Positions 32,657 through 43,799 of a DNA stretch of 64,000 nt are shown piece by piece. The notes beneath the pieces are model-generated. The model did not search any database. It was given only the letters and a program-made list of their open reading frames with translations, and had not been told where the DNA came from. Source of the stretch: Tetraselmis striata (taxonomy: Eukaryota; Chlorophyta; Chlorodendrophyceae; Chlorodendrales; Chlorodendraceae); contig VCJN01002193.1 of assembly GCA_006384855.1 (NCBI GenBank), forward strand, positions 62,001 to 126,000. The letters are read 5' to 3'. Positions within the stretch are counted from its first letter, which is position 1; each line of letters starts with the position of its first letter. Made by a program: the position numbers and the translations under genes.

Positions 32657-34912
32657 TGTAGGGTTTCCTTGGGAGGAACGACCTAGGAAACCCTGGTTTT
32701 CGCAGCGCCGTCAGGGTTAAGTGACGACCCTGCCGGCCCGGTACGCCGGTACCGGCCAGCGCCGGTCCGGCGGCGCCCTTTAGCCGAGTATAAAGGGCGG
32801 CCGCGGACCGGGGGCGCCTTCAGTTGTTGGAAGGCATCCGACTATATTGTCTTCTACGACTGGTACATTTTCGTTTCGTCTTTGACTACAAAAATTCAAA
32901 TTTCTTCTGCGTTCTGTAGTGTGTTTGATCCCGGCACTCACCATGGCTCGCCCCGCGAGTTCGTCTTGGGCGTGGCTCCTTGTCTCGCTTGTGGTGATGT
33001 CGCCTTGCTTTCTCGTCTCTGTTTTAGCAGTGGACAAGTTTGAACTCGCTTGGAACGAGTTACTTGAGTCTCGCAGAGCTCTTCGCGAGCAACTCGTTTC
33101 GCGCGAAAACCATCTCACTGTCCTAGGTGGCGACACTCTACCTGCAGACGGGGTAGCTGAATCTCCCCCTCTCGTCGCCGCTAGACAGGCAGTTGCTGAT
33201 ACTTCTGCTGCTCTACTCCGTATCGAACGAGAGGTCTCTGAGCTTAGGCAGGCAGTCGCGTCGTCGAGCGGTCCGTCCACTTCGGCTTCAGCTTCGAAAC
33301 GCGTTGCGGAGGGGGATGCCGACTACGACCGCAAGGGCAAGAGACCAGCTCAACCTGCAGCTGTGGAAGCTCCGTCTCGCACCATCCACGCACCCGAGGA
33401 TGGCTGGCTGGACAAAGATGGTAAGGTTCACCGCCGCCATACCGCTGATGCTCGTATTCTTCAACGCGACCTAGACGACGTCTTCCAGATCTATGACCTT
33501 TTGGCACCGGCGGAGGAGCCTCTGCGTGACTTGGTTGAGGACGGCACCGATCTTCCTGCCTCCTCGCCAGCGTCGTCTGCGGAGCTGTTCAAGACGATCA
33601 CCGCGGCACTGGCTTTGTGTACCACTGTAGCTCTTCGGATTAACAAGCGTGGCAAGAAGCTGCATGTGGAGCACGAGTACGGCGCGGAAGTCGCCAAGGA
33701 GTTCGATGCAGTGGACCCTCTCGGCGGGAAGGGCTCAGCTGACTACAAGGAGCTGAAGAAGGCGATTGAGAAGGTCAAGGCCAAGAAACCTTCCTCTTCT
33801 TCTTCGCGCGAGAAGCCTTCTTCCTCTTCTCGCGAGCCCGAGTCTTTTCACCGTGGGAGCGACGACCGGAGGGAGGGCGGCCGGCGCGAGGAGAAGTCTC
33901 CTTCTGGTCGGCCTTCTGCTGCGGACATCACCTGTTATCGCTGCCAAAGGAAGGGACACTTCAGTAGGGACTGCCCGAGTGCACGTCGATGAAGCTGTGG
34001 AGTCTGCAGTCCTCATGGCCTAGCCAGTGATGGTGTTCATGTAGCTGCAGTTAGGCCTCCGGGCGACTGTTAGCCCTCCTCCGGGAGCTGAGCTCAGGCT
34101 CGTGTCATAGCAGCTCTGATCTCCTCCGGGAGAGTCACCTGTTAGGTGGTGTATCTCCGAGAGATACCTCGTGTGTAATACATGTGATGGCCTCTGCTAT
34201 CCTGTGCTGCCCCTGGCAGTTGTCTCGGCAACTTCCCATCAGTTGGCCGGCGATGCTTTCGTGTAAAAGGCGACACACCCTGTGGGACGATTCATATCTC
34301 CCGTTGTGTCGGAGCGATATTTAATTTGAAAATACTGCTATTTTCAGTTCCAGACATTTTCGAGTTCAAACTCATTGTTTGATTCATGCAGCAGTCATCC
34401 AGGCTGCCTGCTAACCACTATGATGCTATCTGTGGCGTTGGCATTTTGTGACGGTTTTTACGTCAGCTAAATTTGAGCTTCCTCATGAGCCGGCTCTGGA
34501 CGTCAATTCTCCTGTGGAATCGGCCGGTGTTATCCGTAAAGGCTGGCTATTTTGAGACAGTTTCTCTGAATCAGTCAGAGTCAGTCGAGTCAGAGATTGG
34601 GTCAGGCATGGCTACCGTATGAACTGGGCTGATGGTCCCGCACCACCCAGTCATCTGCCAAATCGCCCCTCCGCGCTGCAGCACCCCGATTTTATTGATG
34701 GGCAGATCGCTTTGTTATTGCCACTGGGCCATAGCAGAGAAGAACCTATGCGTCCTGTGGATTATATATGGATATTCCCTGTATAATTGACTCACATATG
34801 TCCGTGTACGGGCCCCGCCAGACCGGCCACTGTTCTTTCATCTGTTGGATCTTTCGGTCCCAGCCGACCCCGTACATTTCGATGCAAAATCTACGCTGTC
34901 TAGCTGCGAAAA
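32657..34912 (+). mobile_element. Gag-only retroelement-like unit (copy E1)
   Basis: The unit starts TGTAGGGTTTCCTTGGG, has TATAAAG at about 32790, one long open frame for a Gag-like protein and about 900 bases without coding. It ends in a 65-base block closing CTAGCTGCGAAAAC. The start block (32657-32852) recurs at 34913-35055 with an internal deletion of about 55 bases that removes the TATAAAG. It can be read as an LTR element with two LTRs, or as a unit directly followed by a shortened second copy. No reverse transcriptase, integrase or tyrosine recombinase is present, so it would depend on proteins from elsewhere. Confidence 0.6.
32943..33992 (+). CDS. Gag-like protein with CCHC zinc knuckle
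   Basis: About 349 codons from an ATG in good context (CACCATGGC) to TGA. The protein has a helical Glu/Arg-rich segment (VDKFELAWNELLESR onward), a Lys/Ser-rich linker, and a C-terminal zinc knuckle CYRCQRKGHFSRDC (C-x2-C-x4-H-x4-C) of retroelement nucleocapsids. The hydrophobic stretch after the start (SSWAWLLVSLVVM) is odd for Gag. It coincides with GT...CTCTGTTTTAG, so it may be a short intron read through rather than a signal peptide. The frame is intact, unlike most transposon remains in this window. It would bind element RNA and form particles. Confidence 0.7.
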   Translation: MARPASSSWAWLLVSLVVMSPCFLVSVLAVDKFELAWNELLESRRALREQLVSRENHLTVLGGDTLPADGVAESPPLVAARQAVADTSAALLRIEREVSELRQAVASSSGPSTSASASKRVAEGDADYDRKGKRPAQPAAVEAPSRTIHAPEDGWLDKDGKVHRRHTADARILQRDLDDVFQIYDLLAPAEEPLRDLVEDGTDLPASSPASSAELFKTITAALALCTTVALRINKRGKKLHVEHEYGAEVAKEFDAVDPLGGKGSADYKELKKAIEKVKAKKPSSSSSREKPSSSSREPESFHRGSDDRREGGRREEKSPSGRPSAADITCYRCQRKGHFSRDCPSARR

Positions 34913-35482
34913 CTGTAGGGTTTCCTTGGGAGGAACGACCTAGGAAACCCTGGTTTTCGCAGCGCCGTCAGGGTTAAGTGACGACCCTGCCGGCCCGGTG
35001 CGGCCGCGGACCGGGGGCGCCTTCAGTTGTTGGAAGGCATCCGACTATATTGTCTCCCACCCACCCGCCCGGAGACAATGAGTCGCTTGTGTGTACGTTT
35101 CCGGATGCTGCTCGATTTAGATTAGGGTTAGTCTGGTTAGTTGTGAAAGCACCTGAGGTGGGGAGTGAATATCATTTTGATATACGTCATCCCACAGGGG
35201 TGTTGCGTGTCCGATAAGCCCAGGTGCGGCAGCAATTAGTCAGGCTTTCCCAACATCTTAGCCGTGATGAGAGGCCGAGAGCAGCATAGCGGAATGTACT
35301 GTCCTGATGAGCCACGTGATCGCTGGTGGCATGTAATTTACAAACACCGGCGGGGGCTCGGGACGCGCGGCGCCTTTCCGGACACCATCCGGTCTGGCGG
35401 CCCCGTACCAGTCGTGGATCTTTCGGTCCCAGCCGACCCCGTACATTTTGATGCAAAATCTACGCTGTCTAGCTGCGAAAAC
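34913..35482 (+). mobile_element. shortened second copy of the Gag-bearing unit (E2)
   Basis: It begins with the same TGTAGGGTTTCC block as E1 (with deletion) and ends with the same 65-base block (35418-35482), which differs from 34848-34912 by one or two bases. The interior (about 360 bases) differs and has no open frame. GTACGGGGCC-type sequence before the E1 end block is inverted before the E2 end block (CCGGTCTGGCGG at about 35390). Confidence 0.5.
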
Positions 35483-37611
35483 CGGGACGACCACGGACAG
35501 CGCAGTCAACGCCTGCGGCTCCAGGCGGCATCGACCACGCGCCCGCCCGCGCCACCCCCAGCGTGCCAGCGGCACGAGCACACCGTCTCCTACGCCTCGG
35601 ACGGCCTGGTGGCTGCCCGCCGTGACGCTTTGTCACGAGCATGTCCTCCGATCTCCCGCCCGCCCCCGCTGCGCGGCGGGCGGCGGGCGGAGACGGGTCC
35701 CACCGTAGTTAACGGCAGAACTGCGCTTATCACTGGGAAAGTCGGCGGTGAAGATAAAAAAACCGAGTACTGGTATACCGCGCTATACTAGTATCGATAC
35801 CGGGCAGCCGAGTATCGGTACGAGTATAGCTAACACCGACAATTGGACCAAAAAACCGTGTTTTTCTCCCTTGGTCGCCGAGATAGATGTGTTGGCCACC
35901 TAGCCCATGCCGCGTGGCGCATGGTTTGGAGTCTATGGTCAGCTAGCGGGCTGCATGCGACATTTGCAAACTGGTTGTTCGCCATGCAAGAAGCAGTAAT
36001 ATGCTATCACGTTTTACATAACATTTCGGCAATTTATCACATTGGGCTGAAAATTAGTGCGATGGAAAGCCTGCGATCTGCGCTTTCCAAGGCACTAATT
36101 CTGCCCCAATTTAATAAAACGCCGAAATGTTATGGCCGGTCAAAGTTACCCCCCTGGTATTCTGGTATCCCAGCCAACGAACCCACTCACCGCGGGTGGG
36201 GAGGCATGATGGGGGCATGTAATGTGCCCTTCCACGCAAGCTCCCAGGCGCGATGTCCCATTGGATAGGCCTCCACGTCGCGCGCGCGGACCCCGTTATC
36301 ATTTTGGCTTTTCCCCTTGGATGATGGGTGACATGTGTTACAACATGCGCGCATATATACTTGTGCAACAGTGGCGACATTGTTGTCGAGGGGGCCAGCC
36401 CGCACTTAGCCTACGGCGCGGGCGGTACAAGCATGCTCCTATGAAATCGAAGGCATTTTATGTGTGCTACTTACACCCAGCGAGCAGGCGCGGCCAACGG
36501 CGCTTATCTTGCAGCATGGATGATTGTGGGATGATTGGCCCCATCACGACCACGGCATTACTGACACACTCTCATGGAAATGCCATGCATTGCATCGGTA
36601 GCGTGCATGGATTGGGCTCAAGGTCGCTCGTCTTACAGCGCATGCATACATACGCCCACCCACCACCGGCAGCGCGCGGGCATATGCGACGGATGGTAGC
36701 TATGCCGCCAACAAGTTGCCGCCCCCGATTCAACGCCATGTATGGTGGTTTTAGCCATAATGTGCCAAACAATGCCATTGCCGAAGAAAAATCTAAAAGT
36801 GCGGTAACCGGGAGAAACGGCTGCCTCCTTGGCGTATGTTTTTTGCATACACTGGATTACAAGGCTCAATGGCCATGTGGTTCCATGGCTTGGGCACCAA
36901 CGCATTTAATGCCAGCATACGCGCGGCTTTCTATGTGCAAATACTTATGTGGACTGGTGTATACGGGGATGACTACGCAATTTGGTCCTCCACGCCGTTT
37001 GGTTTTATGCCCTGGACTTTATACTATATACTAGCAGGACCGCAAGCGATGGTGGCGCGAAGGCACGCGCAGAGTTCGGCGGAGCCGGGGTTCCCCCCGT
37101 CATAATACATGTATTCTCAGGGACCGGCTCTTGCGAAATCCATTTACTACGAACCCTTCGCGGTCTCACACTTCGCGAAAGGGACTTCGCGACATTTTGT
37201 GGGGAGTCTCCCCATTTTGTTTAGAGCTGTGTTCTTGAGGTTTCCCTTTTCCCTCCGCCATGCAGCTAGAGTATCCGGGAGTCGCTCGACACCAGTTGCC
37301 CGTGCGGTCTCGACGTCACGCCATCATTTAATCGACCACGGGTAGTCATGGTGCTTCAGCACCGAGAAACCGATGTGCGGCACTTTGCTTGCGTGCCGCC
37401 CACGGCGAGAACAGAGGTCAAACCCGTACCCATCAAATCTTGCAAAACCATCATCGTCCGCTAGACCGGACCACTCTCTTAGTTTTGTGCTTGCCTCATT
37501 CCCGCACAACACCAGCTCGCGGTTTCGGACCGCGTGCAGATTGTTCATGCCCTCGGAAACGGCGGTACAAAATAAACCTTCCACCCTTTGCTGCCTCTCG
37601 CTATTGTTGTT
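35483..37611. other. gene-poor stretch
   Basis: Open frames up to 270 codons exist but lack motifs or splice chains. The composition changes to lower GC from about 35830. CATG- and GCGCG-rich words recall 7200-8550, but no alignment could be made by eye. No gene is called. Confidence 0.4.
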
Positions 37612-38790
37612 GCTACATGACCAGCTCAAGCCAAGGCCCTTTTTCCCTCTCTTCCCCACGCGCCCCCCTCCCCGATGACCTCTTTGCTATGTCTAGCAGC
37701 GGTTCACCCACCGCCTCCAAGATGGTCGACGCCGGCAAGGCGGCAGCTGTCGGGAGCGTCGTGGCAGCTGCTACTGCGCAAGACCCCATCGAGGTGCCGG
37801 CACGTAGTCGTGAGGCGGAAGACACAAGAGTGAAGCAACTCATCCAGCCAGGAGCAGCTCTCCAGGTTCTTCACCACTTAACAGACTCCTATATGCCGCC
37901 GGCTGTCACCGGTGAAGAGGACGCCATTCCGGGCGGGAACGAGTCCCACGCCGGTGGTTCGGACAAGCACGTCCGTGCGCCCTTCGCCCCTACTTCGAGC
38001 GAACCAAGCTACCTTGATTGGAAAACCGCCCTCGCAACGGTTCTGCCCGGTTTCGAGAACGGTCTGCCTCCCGACAGTCTGCGACGCCCATGCATGGCTC
38101 TTTTCTGTCGCCCTCGACCGTGTGCTCGAGTACCTACTCGGTAACCCTCGCCTCCCGTCGGCCGCGGATGCGTACTACCACGCCACGTGCTACGGTGCTT
38201 TCATCGCCGGCTCGGCTGTCGAGCTACGTAACTAAGCTACTGGCGGCGGCGTGCGTCACCGACGGAATTCTGCCGGCCTTCGGACAGCGGCTCGCGGCCA
38301 TCGTCCATAGCATGGAGGCCATCAACGGCGGCAATCGGTTCCGCCATGCTTACCTCCGCGCGTCGGAGTATACGCGGACATGATCTGTGGCACGGTTGAT
38401 GAGGTGAGCAAGGGAGTGCGATGCACGGTGCGAGCTGTCGCATGCTTGGCAGCGGATCGGGGTGCCCTCTCGTCCCTGGGCACTCGGTGCACCACCCGAT
38501 CTCACCAGGAGGCCTTGCTCGTTGAGGATTTCATCGGAGTGCTGATGAGCTTGGTGGCGGCTCGAGAGCGTGCACGCTGTCTCATCAGCTCGCGTAGATT
38601 TGTCTGTCATCTCGCATCGCCAAAGATGATCAGCGTGGCCATCAATAGATCACCTTGCTGCTCGCACACACTACTTATTGCACGTGTGGCCCAGACTCTA
38701 ATAAAACCGGACGCGCCTCACTCAATCATCATCCGTCCTGGCGCGTCTCGTTGCCGGCCGCTTTTAGGCAGCTTGTGTTCTTATGTACTG
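37612..38790 (+). pseudogene. relic of the three-copy repeat gene family (copy 2, longest 5' end)
   Basis: The first open part encodes an Ala/Ser/Thr-rich N-terminus, then SYLDWKTALATVLPGFENG. The protein continues in a second frame (WLFSVALDRVLEYLLG, AYYHATCYGAFIAG), a third (ILPAFGQRLAAIVHSMEAI), and again (ICGTVDEVSKGVRCTVRA). Frame changes fall near 38085 and 38235, and one more near 38380. The last part matches 44360-44600. A GCCGC-TTTTA-GGCAGC hairpin lies at about 38756-38772, close to the 3' end. The sequence resembles a Gag-like structural protein without a zinc finger, but no family could be assigned. Confidence 0.5.
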
Positions 38791-38799
38791 TGAGATTCA

Positions 38800-39534
38800 G
38801 ATGTGACATACGGGTGACGAAGCACTACCGTACCGGTACCACTATTATCCGTGAAAGCTGCTGCTGGTGGCGGCATGTCTATCCAGTTACGTGCGAGTAC
38901 ATCCGGCGTTATTGCCGGCGGGCGATAAATCCTTGTTGTAATCATTGAGGAAGTCGTACATGACGTGTGATGTGCTACATGGCACTGAAGTAAAAGGTGC
39001 GAGGTTGTCCGTGTGGTACCGGGTAGTACCGGGTGGTACCGGGTAGTACGCGATATATTTATTAAGCCGGTACCGGGTATCTAGTACGAACCCAGGCGCG
39101 ATGGCGAGTGGTCCTGTGGATAACTACGACTATTAGTACATGGGAGCGCAAATCTCAGCCGTACTTTTTGGCCAAAGTGGGGAATTTTGTGTACATTATA
39201 GCAAGTACTGCTGAACGGGCCTGCCAGCCGTCCGATCAAAGGTCATCAGATGGGCGGTTTGGCTGCCATGTTTTGCCAAAGAGTGCTCACGTTACATAAA
39301 TATTCGCGAGGGGGAGGGCGGGGGCAGGCAGCGGTTTGCCGAAGAATGATTGAATTACAATATTCGCGACAGGTGCCATCGGGGAATGTGGCCCGGGGGG
39401 GGGGGGGGGGGGGGGGTGTGCGGGGGCGGGGGGACCACGCCCGCCCCGCCCCCCCCCGCCCCCCCTCGCCGCCAGCCGCTCCCGCCTGGGGGGGGGGGGG
39501 GGGGTGAGGGGAGGGGGGGGGGGGGGGGGGGGAG
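38800..39534. other. repeat-rich spacer with GGTACC strings and G runs
   Basis: GGTACCGGGTAGTACCGGG-type units lie at 39013-39075. G runs lie at 39395-39416 and in two blocks between 39490 and 39531, with C-rich sequence between. No gene was seen. Very uneven composition may reflect assembly difficulty. Confidence 0.45.
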
Positions 39535-40665
39535 CTACTGCTTGTTCTTGTTCTTGCGTGCCCGGGGGACCCGCCTCGACCTCGCTGCCTCCGCCTCCGC
39601 CTCCGCCTCCGACTCCGCCTCCGACTCCGCGACCGTCAGTTTCTTACCTGGGCGCTTCTTCACTGGCCTCTTCCGCTTCTTGTCGGCGTCCGACTGCTTC
39701 TTGTCGGCGGCGTTCATCCAGCACAGCTCCTTCTCAGTTAGGGGTGGGCGGGGGCAGCGGCGCGTCCGGAGGGAGAACGGCGGCCGTCAGTGTCTTCGCC
39801 ACCCCGGGAGGCTGTGCCGTCGACGACGCCGCCATGAGCTTCCTTGCCTTGGCGTCGGGACGCCCCCTGTGCCCGGACGCCCACAACAAGCCACAATCGT
39901 TTCGCCTCCAAGCGGCTGAGGATGCGGCCTCCTCGGCCACCACGAGTTGCGCCGCTGGCACTGTGGAAGCCTTGGCGTTGAGGTGGGCCTTACGGCGCTC
40001 CCGGACGAACATGCGCGCGGCACAAGTTAGCCACGAGTGGGTGCGTGCTAATGTGGAGGATGGAGTGTTTTGTTGCGCGCCCACCTTGTCACGCGTTTCC
40101 TCATGTCTTTCTCGTCCCCCTCGATGCCGGCGGCGCGGACACGCGAGACAACAAGGCCCGCCGCCCAGTCAGGGGCAACAACCTCGCCCAACGCACCTTG
40201 CACCGGCAAGTACACGTCGTCATCATCTCGTGGCCATACGGCCTGGATCTCTGCACGCATGACAGTGATGGTGTCGGTGCTGGCGCGCGACCTTGTTGAG
40301 GAGGACGAGGCAGCCCCAGCAGCGCTGGAGGGGTCCGTGATGCCGGTGCGATCTGCGGGCGTGACATAGAAGGCCAGCACCCCCTCTGGCAGCGTGTACT
40401 GCGCGGCCTCGAGTTGTTGTCGCAGCGGCCCCCCGCCGGATTGGTTCCTAAGCCGGGCTGCAAACTCCTGCAGAGGTGCGCCCCAGGAACCCTTCCTGGC
40501 GTCGTCTTCTGAGGGGTAGACCCGCAGATCTGCTGGTTGCGACTTTGCCGCGTGGGCAACCATTGTCTCCACGGACTGCGCCGCGAACACCAGGCATAAG
40601 GGCACCTCTGCACGGGTTTTCTTTGTGATAACGATGGCTTTTGCCCGGGAGACGAGGTCTGCCAT
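39535..40665 (-). pseudogene. module A, gene alpha: uncharacterised protein of a repeated divergent gene pair
   Basis: The first open segment (40665-40048) starts MADLVSRAKAIVITKKTRAE and includes PLCLVFAAQSVETMVAHA, FAARLRN and LPEGVLAFYVTPAD. It stops at a TAG, while a neighbouring frame continues through FVRERRKAHLNAK (to about 39737) and a third gives a C-terminal basic/acidic tail (LTEKELCWMNAADKK, KKRKRPVKKRPGKK, repeated EAEAE). Either introns or frameshifts explain this. The ordered blocks PL, VE..V.HA, FA..L.N and EGV..Y resemble gene alpha of module B (57422-59056). No catalytic motif was recognised. The Lys-rich tail suggests nuclear or nucleic-acid-associated action. Confidence 0.45.
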
Positions 40666-40686
40666 GGCGCTGTGAGCGGTGAAAGC

Positions 40687-40714
40687 GGGGGGGGGGGGGG
40701 GGGGGGGGGGGGGG
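40687..40714 (+). repeat. 28-base G run
   Basis: One of dozens of G or C runs of 12-33 bases in the window. It separates the divergent genes of module A. Confidence 0.85.
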
Positions 40715-41127
40715 AGGTGGAGAAACTAACACCCAGTCGACGACCGCCTTCCGGGGCAGTCAATGACACAGCGGAGGCGAGGAGCAGCGCGCCACTACTA
40801 CTGGTATGCATGTATTGTGAAGGGCAGGTCGGTGCGGCATTGTGTCGGGGTAATTTCGCAGTGTATATTGTTGAAGCAGCACGGCGTTTTGAATACGTGG
40901 TTTCACCGAGTGAACCCGGGATAATATATGCGGTAGGGCGCGTGTATATGTGCGCGACGAATATGCGCACCGGTGTGCGGCAGCGGTGTGCAGCAGCGGT
41001 GTGCACGACATGTAGAGGCGGAACGGGTGAGTGTCCGCCGCTCCACCCAGCGCCGCAAATCCCCGTGCGTGGGCACCCAAGACCCCCCCCCCCCCCCCCC
41101 CATAAACCTGCCGCCATATCAAACAGT

Positions 41128-41954
41128 GTTAATTCCCCCGAGCTCCTCGCTGAGGAAGATGCGACGACGAGGTTGCAAGCCTACCTCGAGCGGTGGCTAC
41201 ACGGTGGTGGTACCTATGACCCCGTACGCCTGGAGCTGTGGAGGCATTGAGAGGGGAATACATCCATCTCCCCGGCGGCTGGACTCCCACCCAGTCCAGC
41301 AACCCGGCCCTCTACCGCTCCCTGCGCCACGCTTGGCACTGGCACACTTTGTTGGATGTCGGCGCTGACGCCCTCGCCCAGTACAAGCTCTTCCTGCTTG
41401 ATCAGCCCGATCTGGACGGGGACATCGTCGACGCTCATACGAGTCTCACATACCTCCGCGGTTCGGATTCGGTGTGGCTGCAAGGCGCCGAGGATATGCT
41501 CGAGATCGTTGCGAAGCAGGCCGCTGTACTCGTCGAGCACGATGACGACGGGGCTATGGAGCCTCTCCTCGCTGGGGCCCATGCGGAGCAGTTCCCGCTG
41601 TTCCAACTCATGCGGCTGACCGCACGCGTGGTGCAAGAAACCCTCACCCACACATGGATTCACACGGACAGATTCAGCCGGTTCCTGTCCGACATCACAA
41701 AGGAAGCCCACAAGTGGGAGACAGACAGAGCGGCAATCCCCGGGAGCACGCACCACGTCGGGTCTTTCCTCCCCTATGCCCCTTTGACGTGGACCGCGAC
41801 TTCCCCGCCAAGGCTTGCGCACATGAAACCCATTCATAAGTGGCGCGAGGGGTATTTCCCAACGGTAAGCCCAAGGAGGCACAGTATCCTCACAGCTTCC
41901 AGGGAACACTTGGCGCGGCTTCCAACTGTGGCAGACCTCACGAAGGTGCCCTAG
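41128..41954 (+). pseudogene. module A, gene beta: uncharacterised protein, partner of alpha
   Basis: The 5' part reads TTRLQAYLERWLHGGGTYDP, then the frame changes near 41245, and a long open part (239 codons from 41238) carries EYIHLPGGWTPT, LLDVGADALAQYKLFLLD, SDSVWLQGAEDML and FPLFQLMRLTARVV. The same blocks occur in order in module B (CIHLEPG, LAVGVEGLRGWKFVLID, VDSIWLAAARAHM, FKLFTAMALAATAL). The protein looks helical and has no zinc, nuclease or ATPase motif that I know. It is divergently arranged from alpha, whose start lies about 460 bases away across a G run. The frameshift suggests an inactive copy. Confidence 0.5.
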
Positions 41955-43799
41955 CCGCCCCCCTAAAGTCTGAATTTCATATGTATAGAACATTAGGCAG
42001 GAGCTGTTTTGTGGTGGGCACCGCCCACAACGGCGAAGTGATGCCCAGCAATGTAATAAAAGCGCCTCCGCGACACCGGCCCACACCTCCGCCGTGACTG
42101 CCGCGCAAGCCATGATCGCATGCCGGCAGCCTGCGATCCGGGTTTGCCAAGCACTCCCGGCACCCTGCCGGCACATGCATGCTGTGCCGCAACGCTTCGC
42201 GCGAACTAAGCACCATTGCTGTGCGAGAGTCGGCCGTGCCAGTACTTATCGTGATTACTCCTTGGCAGGGGCCGGGGGCGCGGCCCGCCAGCGTGGCGCA
42301 CTGCGACGCCAACGACCCCGCGGTGTGCAGCGATGTGCAGCGATGTGCGGCGATGTGCAATGAGTGCGTACATCCGCCTGTACTTAGCCCGGGTGCTCCG
42401 CGTCGGCGGGCGACACGCGAGCCCGCGTGCGCATATCAATTTGATGAAATTATGGAAACGAGAAATTCATATAGTACTTTACAGGTCGCGCGCGATAGTC
42501 GTCGCTACTGGGTATGAAATCCACGTCCCTCGTCCGTCCCGTATCGTCCCCGTATGTCGTCGTTCGTCACCAGTAGGGCACATTTACGTCACATCTGAAT
42601 CTCACTATTCACCACCGTGATTCACCACAGTGATAATTACCACCGGATGTACTTGTCATGGCGCACGGTCAATATAATGAGGTAGCAGGACTGGAGATTT
42701 GATATTTTGGCTTGATTACATGTCTGCTACCGCCCCCCATATTGACTCCCCTCTCGCCCCGGTCAATATAAGGCTTCCTACGGGCCGCTGCTGCGCTAGC
42801 GATATACGCCACCGAGTAATCGCTTGTACGGGATTAGCTAACTAAGTACATTAGTGCTTTAATTTTCTTGGTCTCCTCGTGTTTTCAACGGTGGATTTGT
42901 GGATTTGTTTATTGACGCACAGTCTGATTTTATGAAGTCCGGTACGTATACCACGCAGCTAAGTGCCAGACTTTGAACTGCCCGCAACTGTTGGTTTACG
43001 AGTAGTCGTCGACTGACCGAAAATTGTAAGCAATGAACGTTAACGAATCAATACTCAAAATGGGTAATACATACTCAAAATGTACTTAGTGCTATCCGGA
43101 ATCGATTCGCAATACGACTAAGATGAACCTGTCAGGTTTCTTTCCAATAAATCCAAATAATTGTCAACACATTTTTCATTATATTCTATATTACAGAATC
43201 CTTATTATATGTTGTCATTTTCTATTATTCTGTATATATATTTATTTCTATTATATATAATAAATATATATATTTCGATCTATTCTATAATTGCAGAACT
43301 TCCATCCAATAGAAAATGCTCTTCTTAATAGTTTGGTTGGTTAGTTTCATACATGGCACAACCTTTTTCATCAGCATATTAAAACGGCACGCCTTGCTCT
43401 GCGAGTCTGCAAGGCTCGAACATAGCGGATAGTATAACGGATATAGTTGACTTGTGCGATAAAACTGAACAATTACCCGGCAACCCATTCTCCTGAAAAT
43501 CACTCATCACACTCGGCGGGTTCTTAACATCAGATGAGTGTAGCTGCAGCGCGGGCAATCCTCAGTAAATAACAACATGCTTAATTTATAGCAAGAGGAA
43601 GAGCAATTAATCCTCAGCAAGAGCAAATATTGCCGACGCGATGAATTAATTAAGCACCCTTGCGCTGCTTGCTGTGCTTCATGTTGTCGGTACCCAGTTC
43701 TCGTACTGGTACTCGTATACTCGCACTGCGCGCTGCGCGCCTCGCGGGCACTCCCAGTACCGGGTATTTTTCGGTACCCGTACCTGTATGTACATGCTG
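41955..43799. other. spacer, AT-rich toward its end
   Basis: No gene was recognised. AATATATAT-rich sequence runs from about 43180 to 43280. A block at 43040-43140 (CTTAGTGCTATCCGGAATCG) recurs at 52900-52985 and, inverted, at 50860-50915, which marks a dispersed repeat. Confidence 0.4.

Noticed and set aside
31743..32661. Long open frames on both strands across the 192-bp array
   Set aside because: The unit length is a multiple of three and GC-rich, so several frames stay open at once. Translations are low-complexity Pro/Ala or Gly/Arg.
36222..37034. 270-codon plus-strand open frame
   Set aside because: Irregular composition with many Cys, His and Met, no domain, no splice partners and overlapping frames of equal length.
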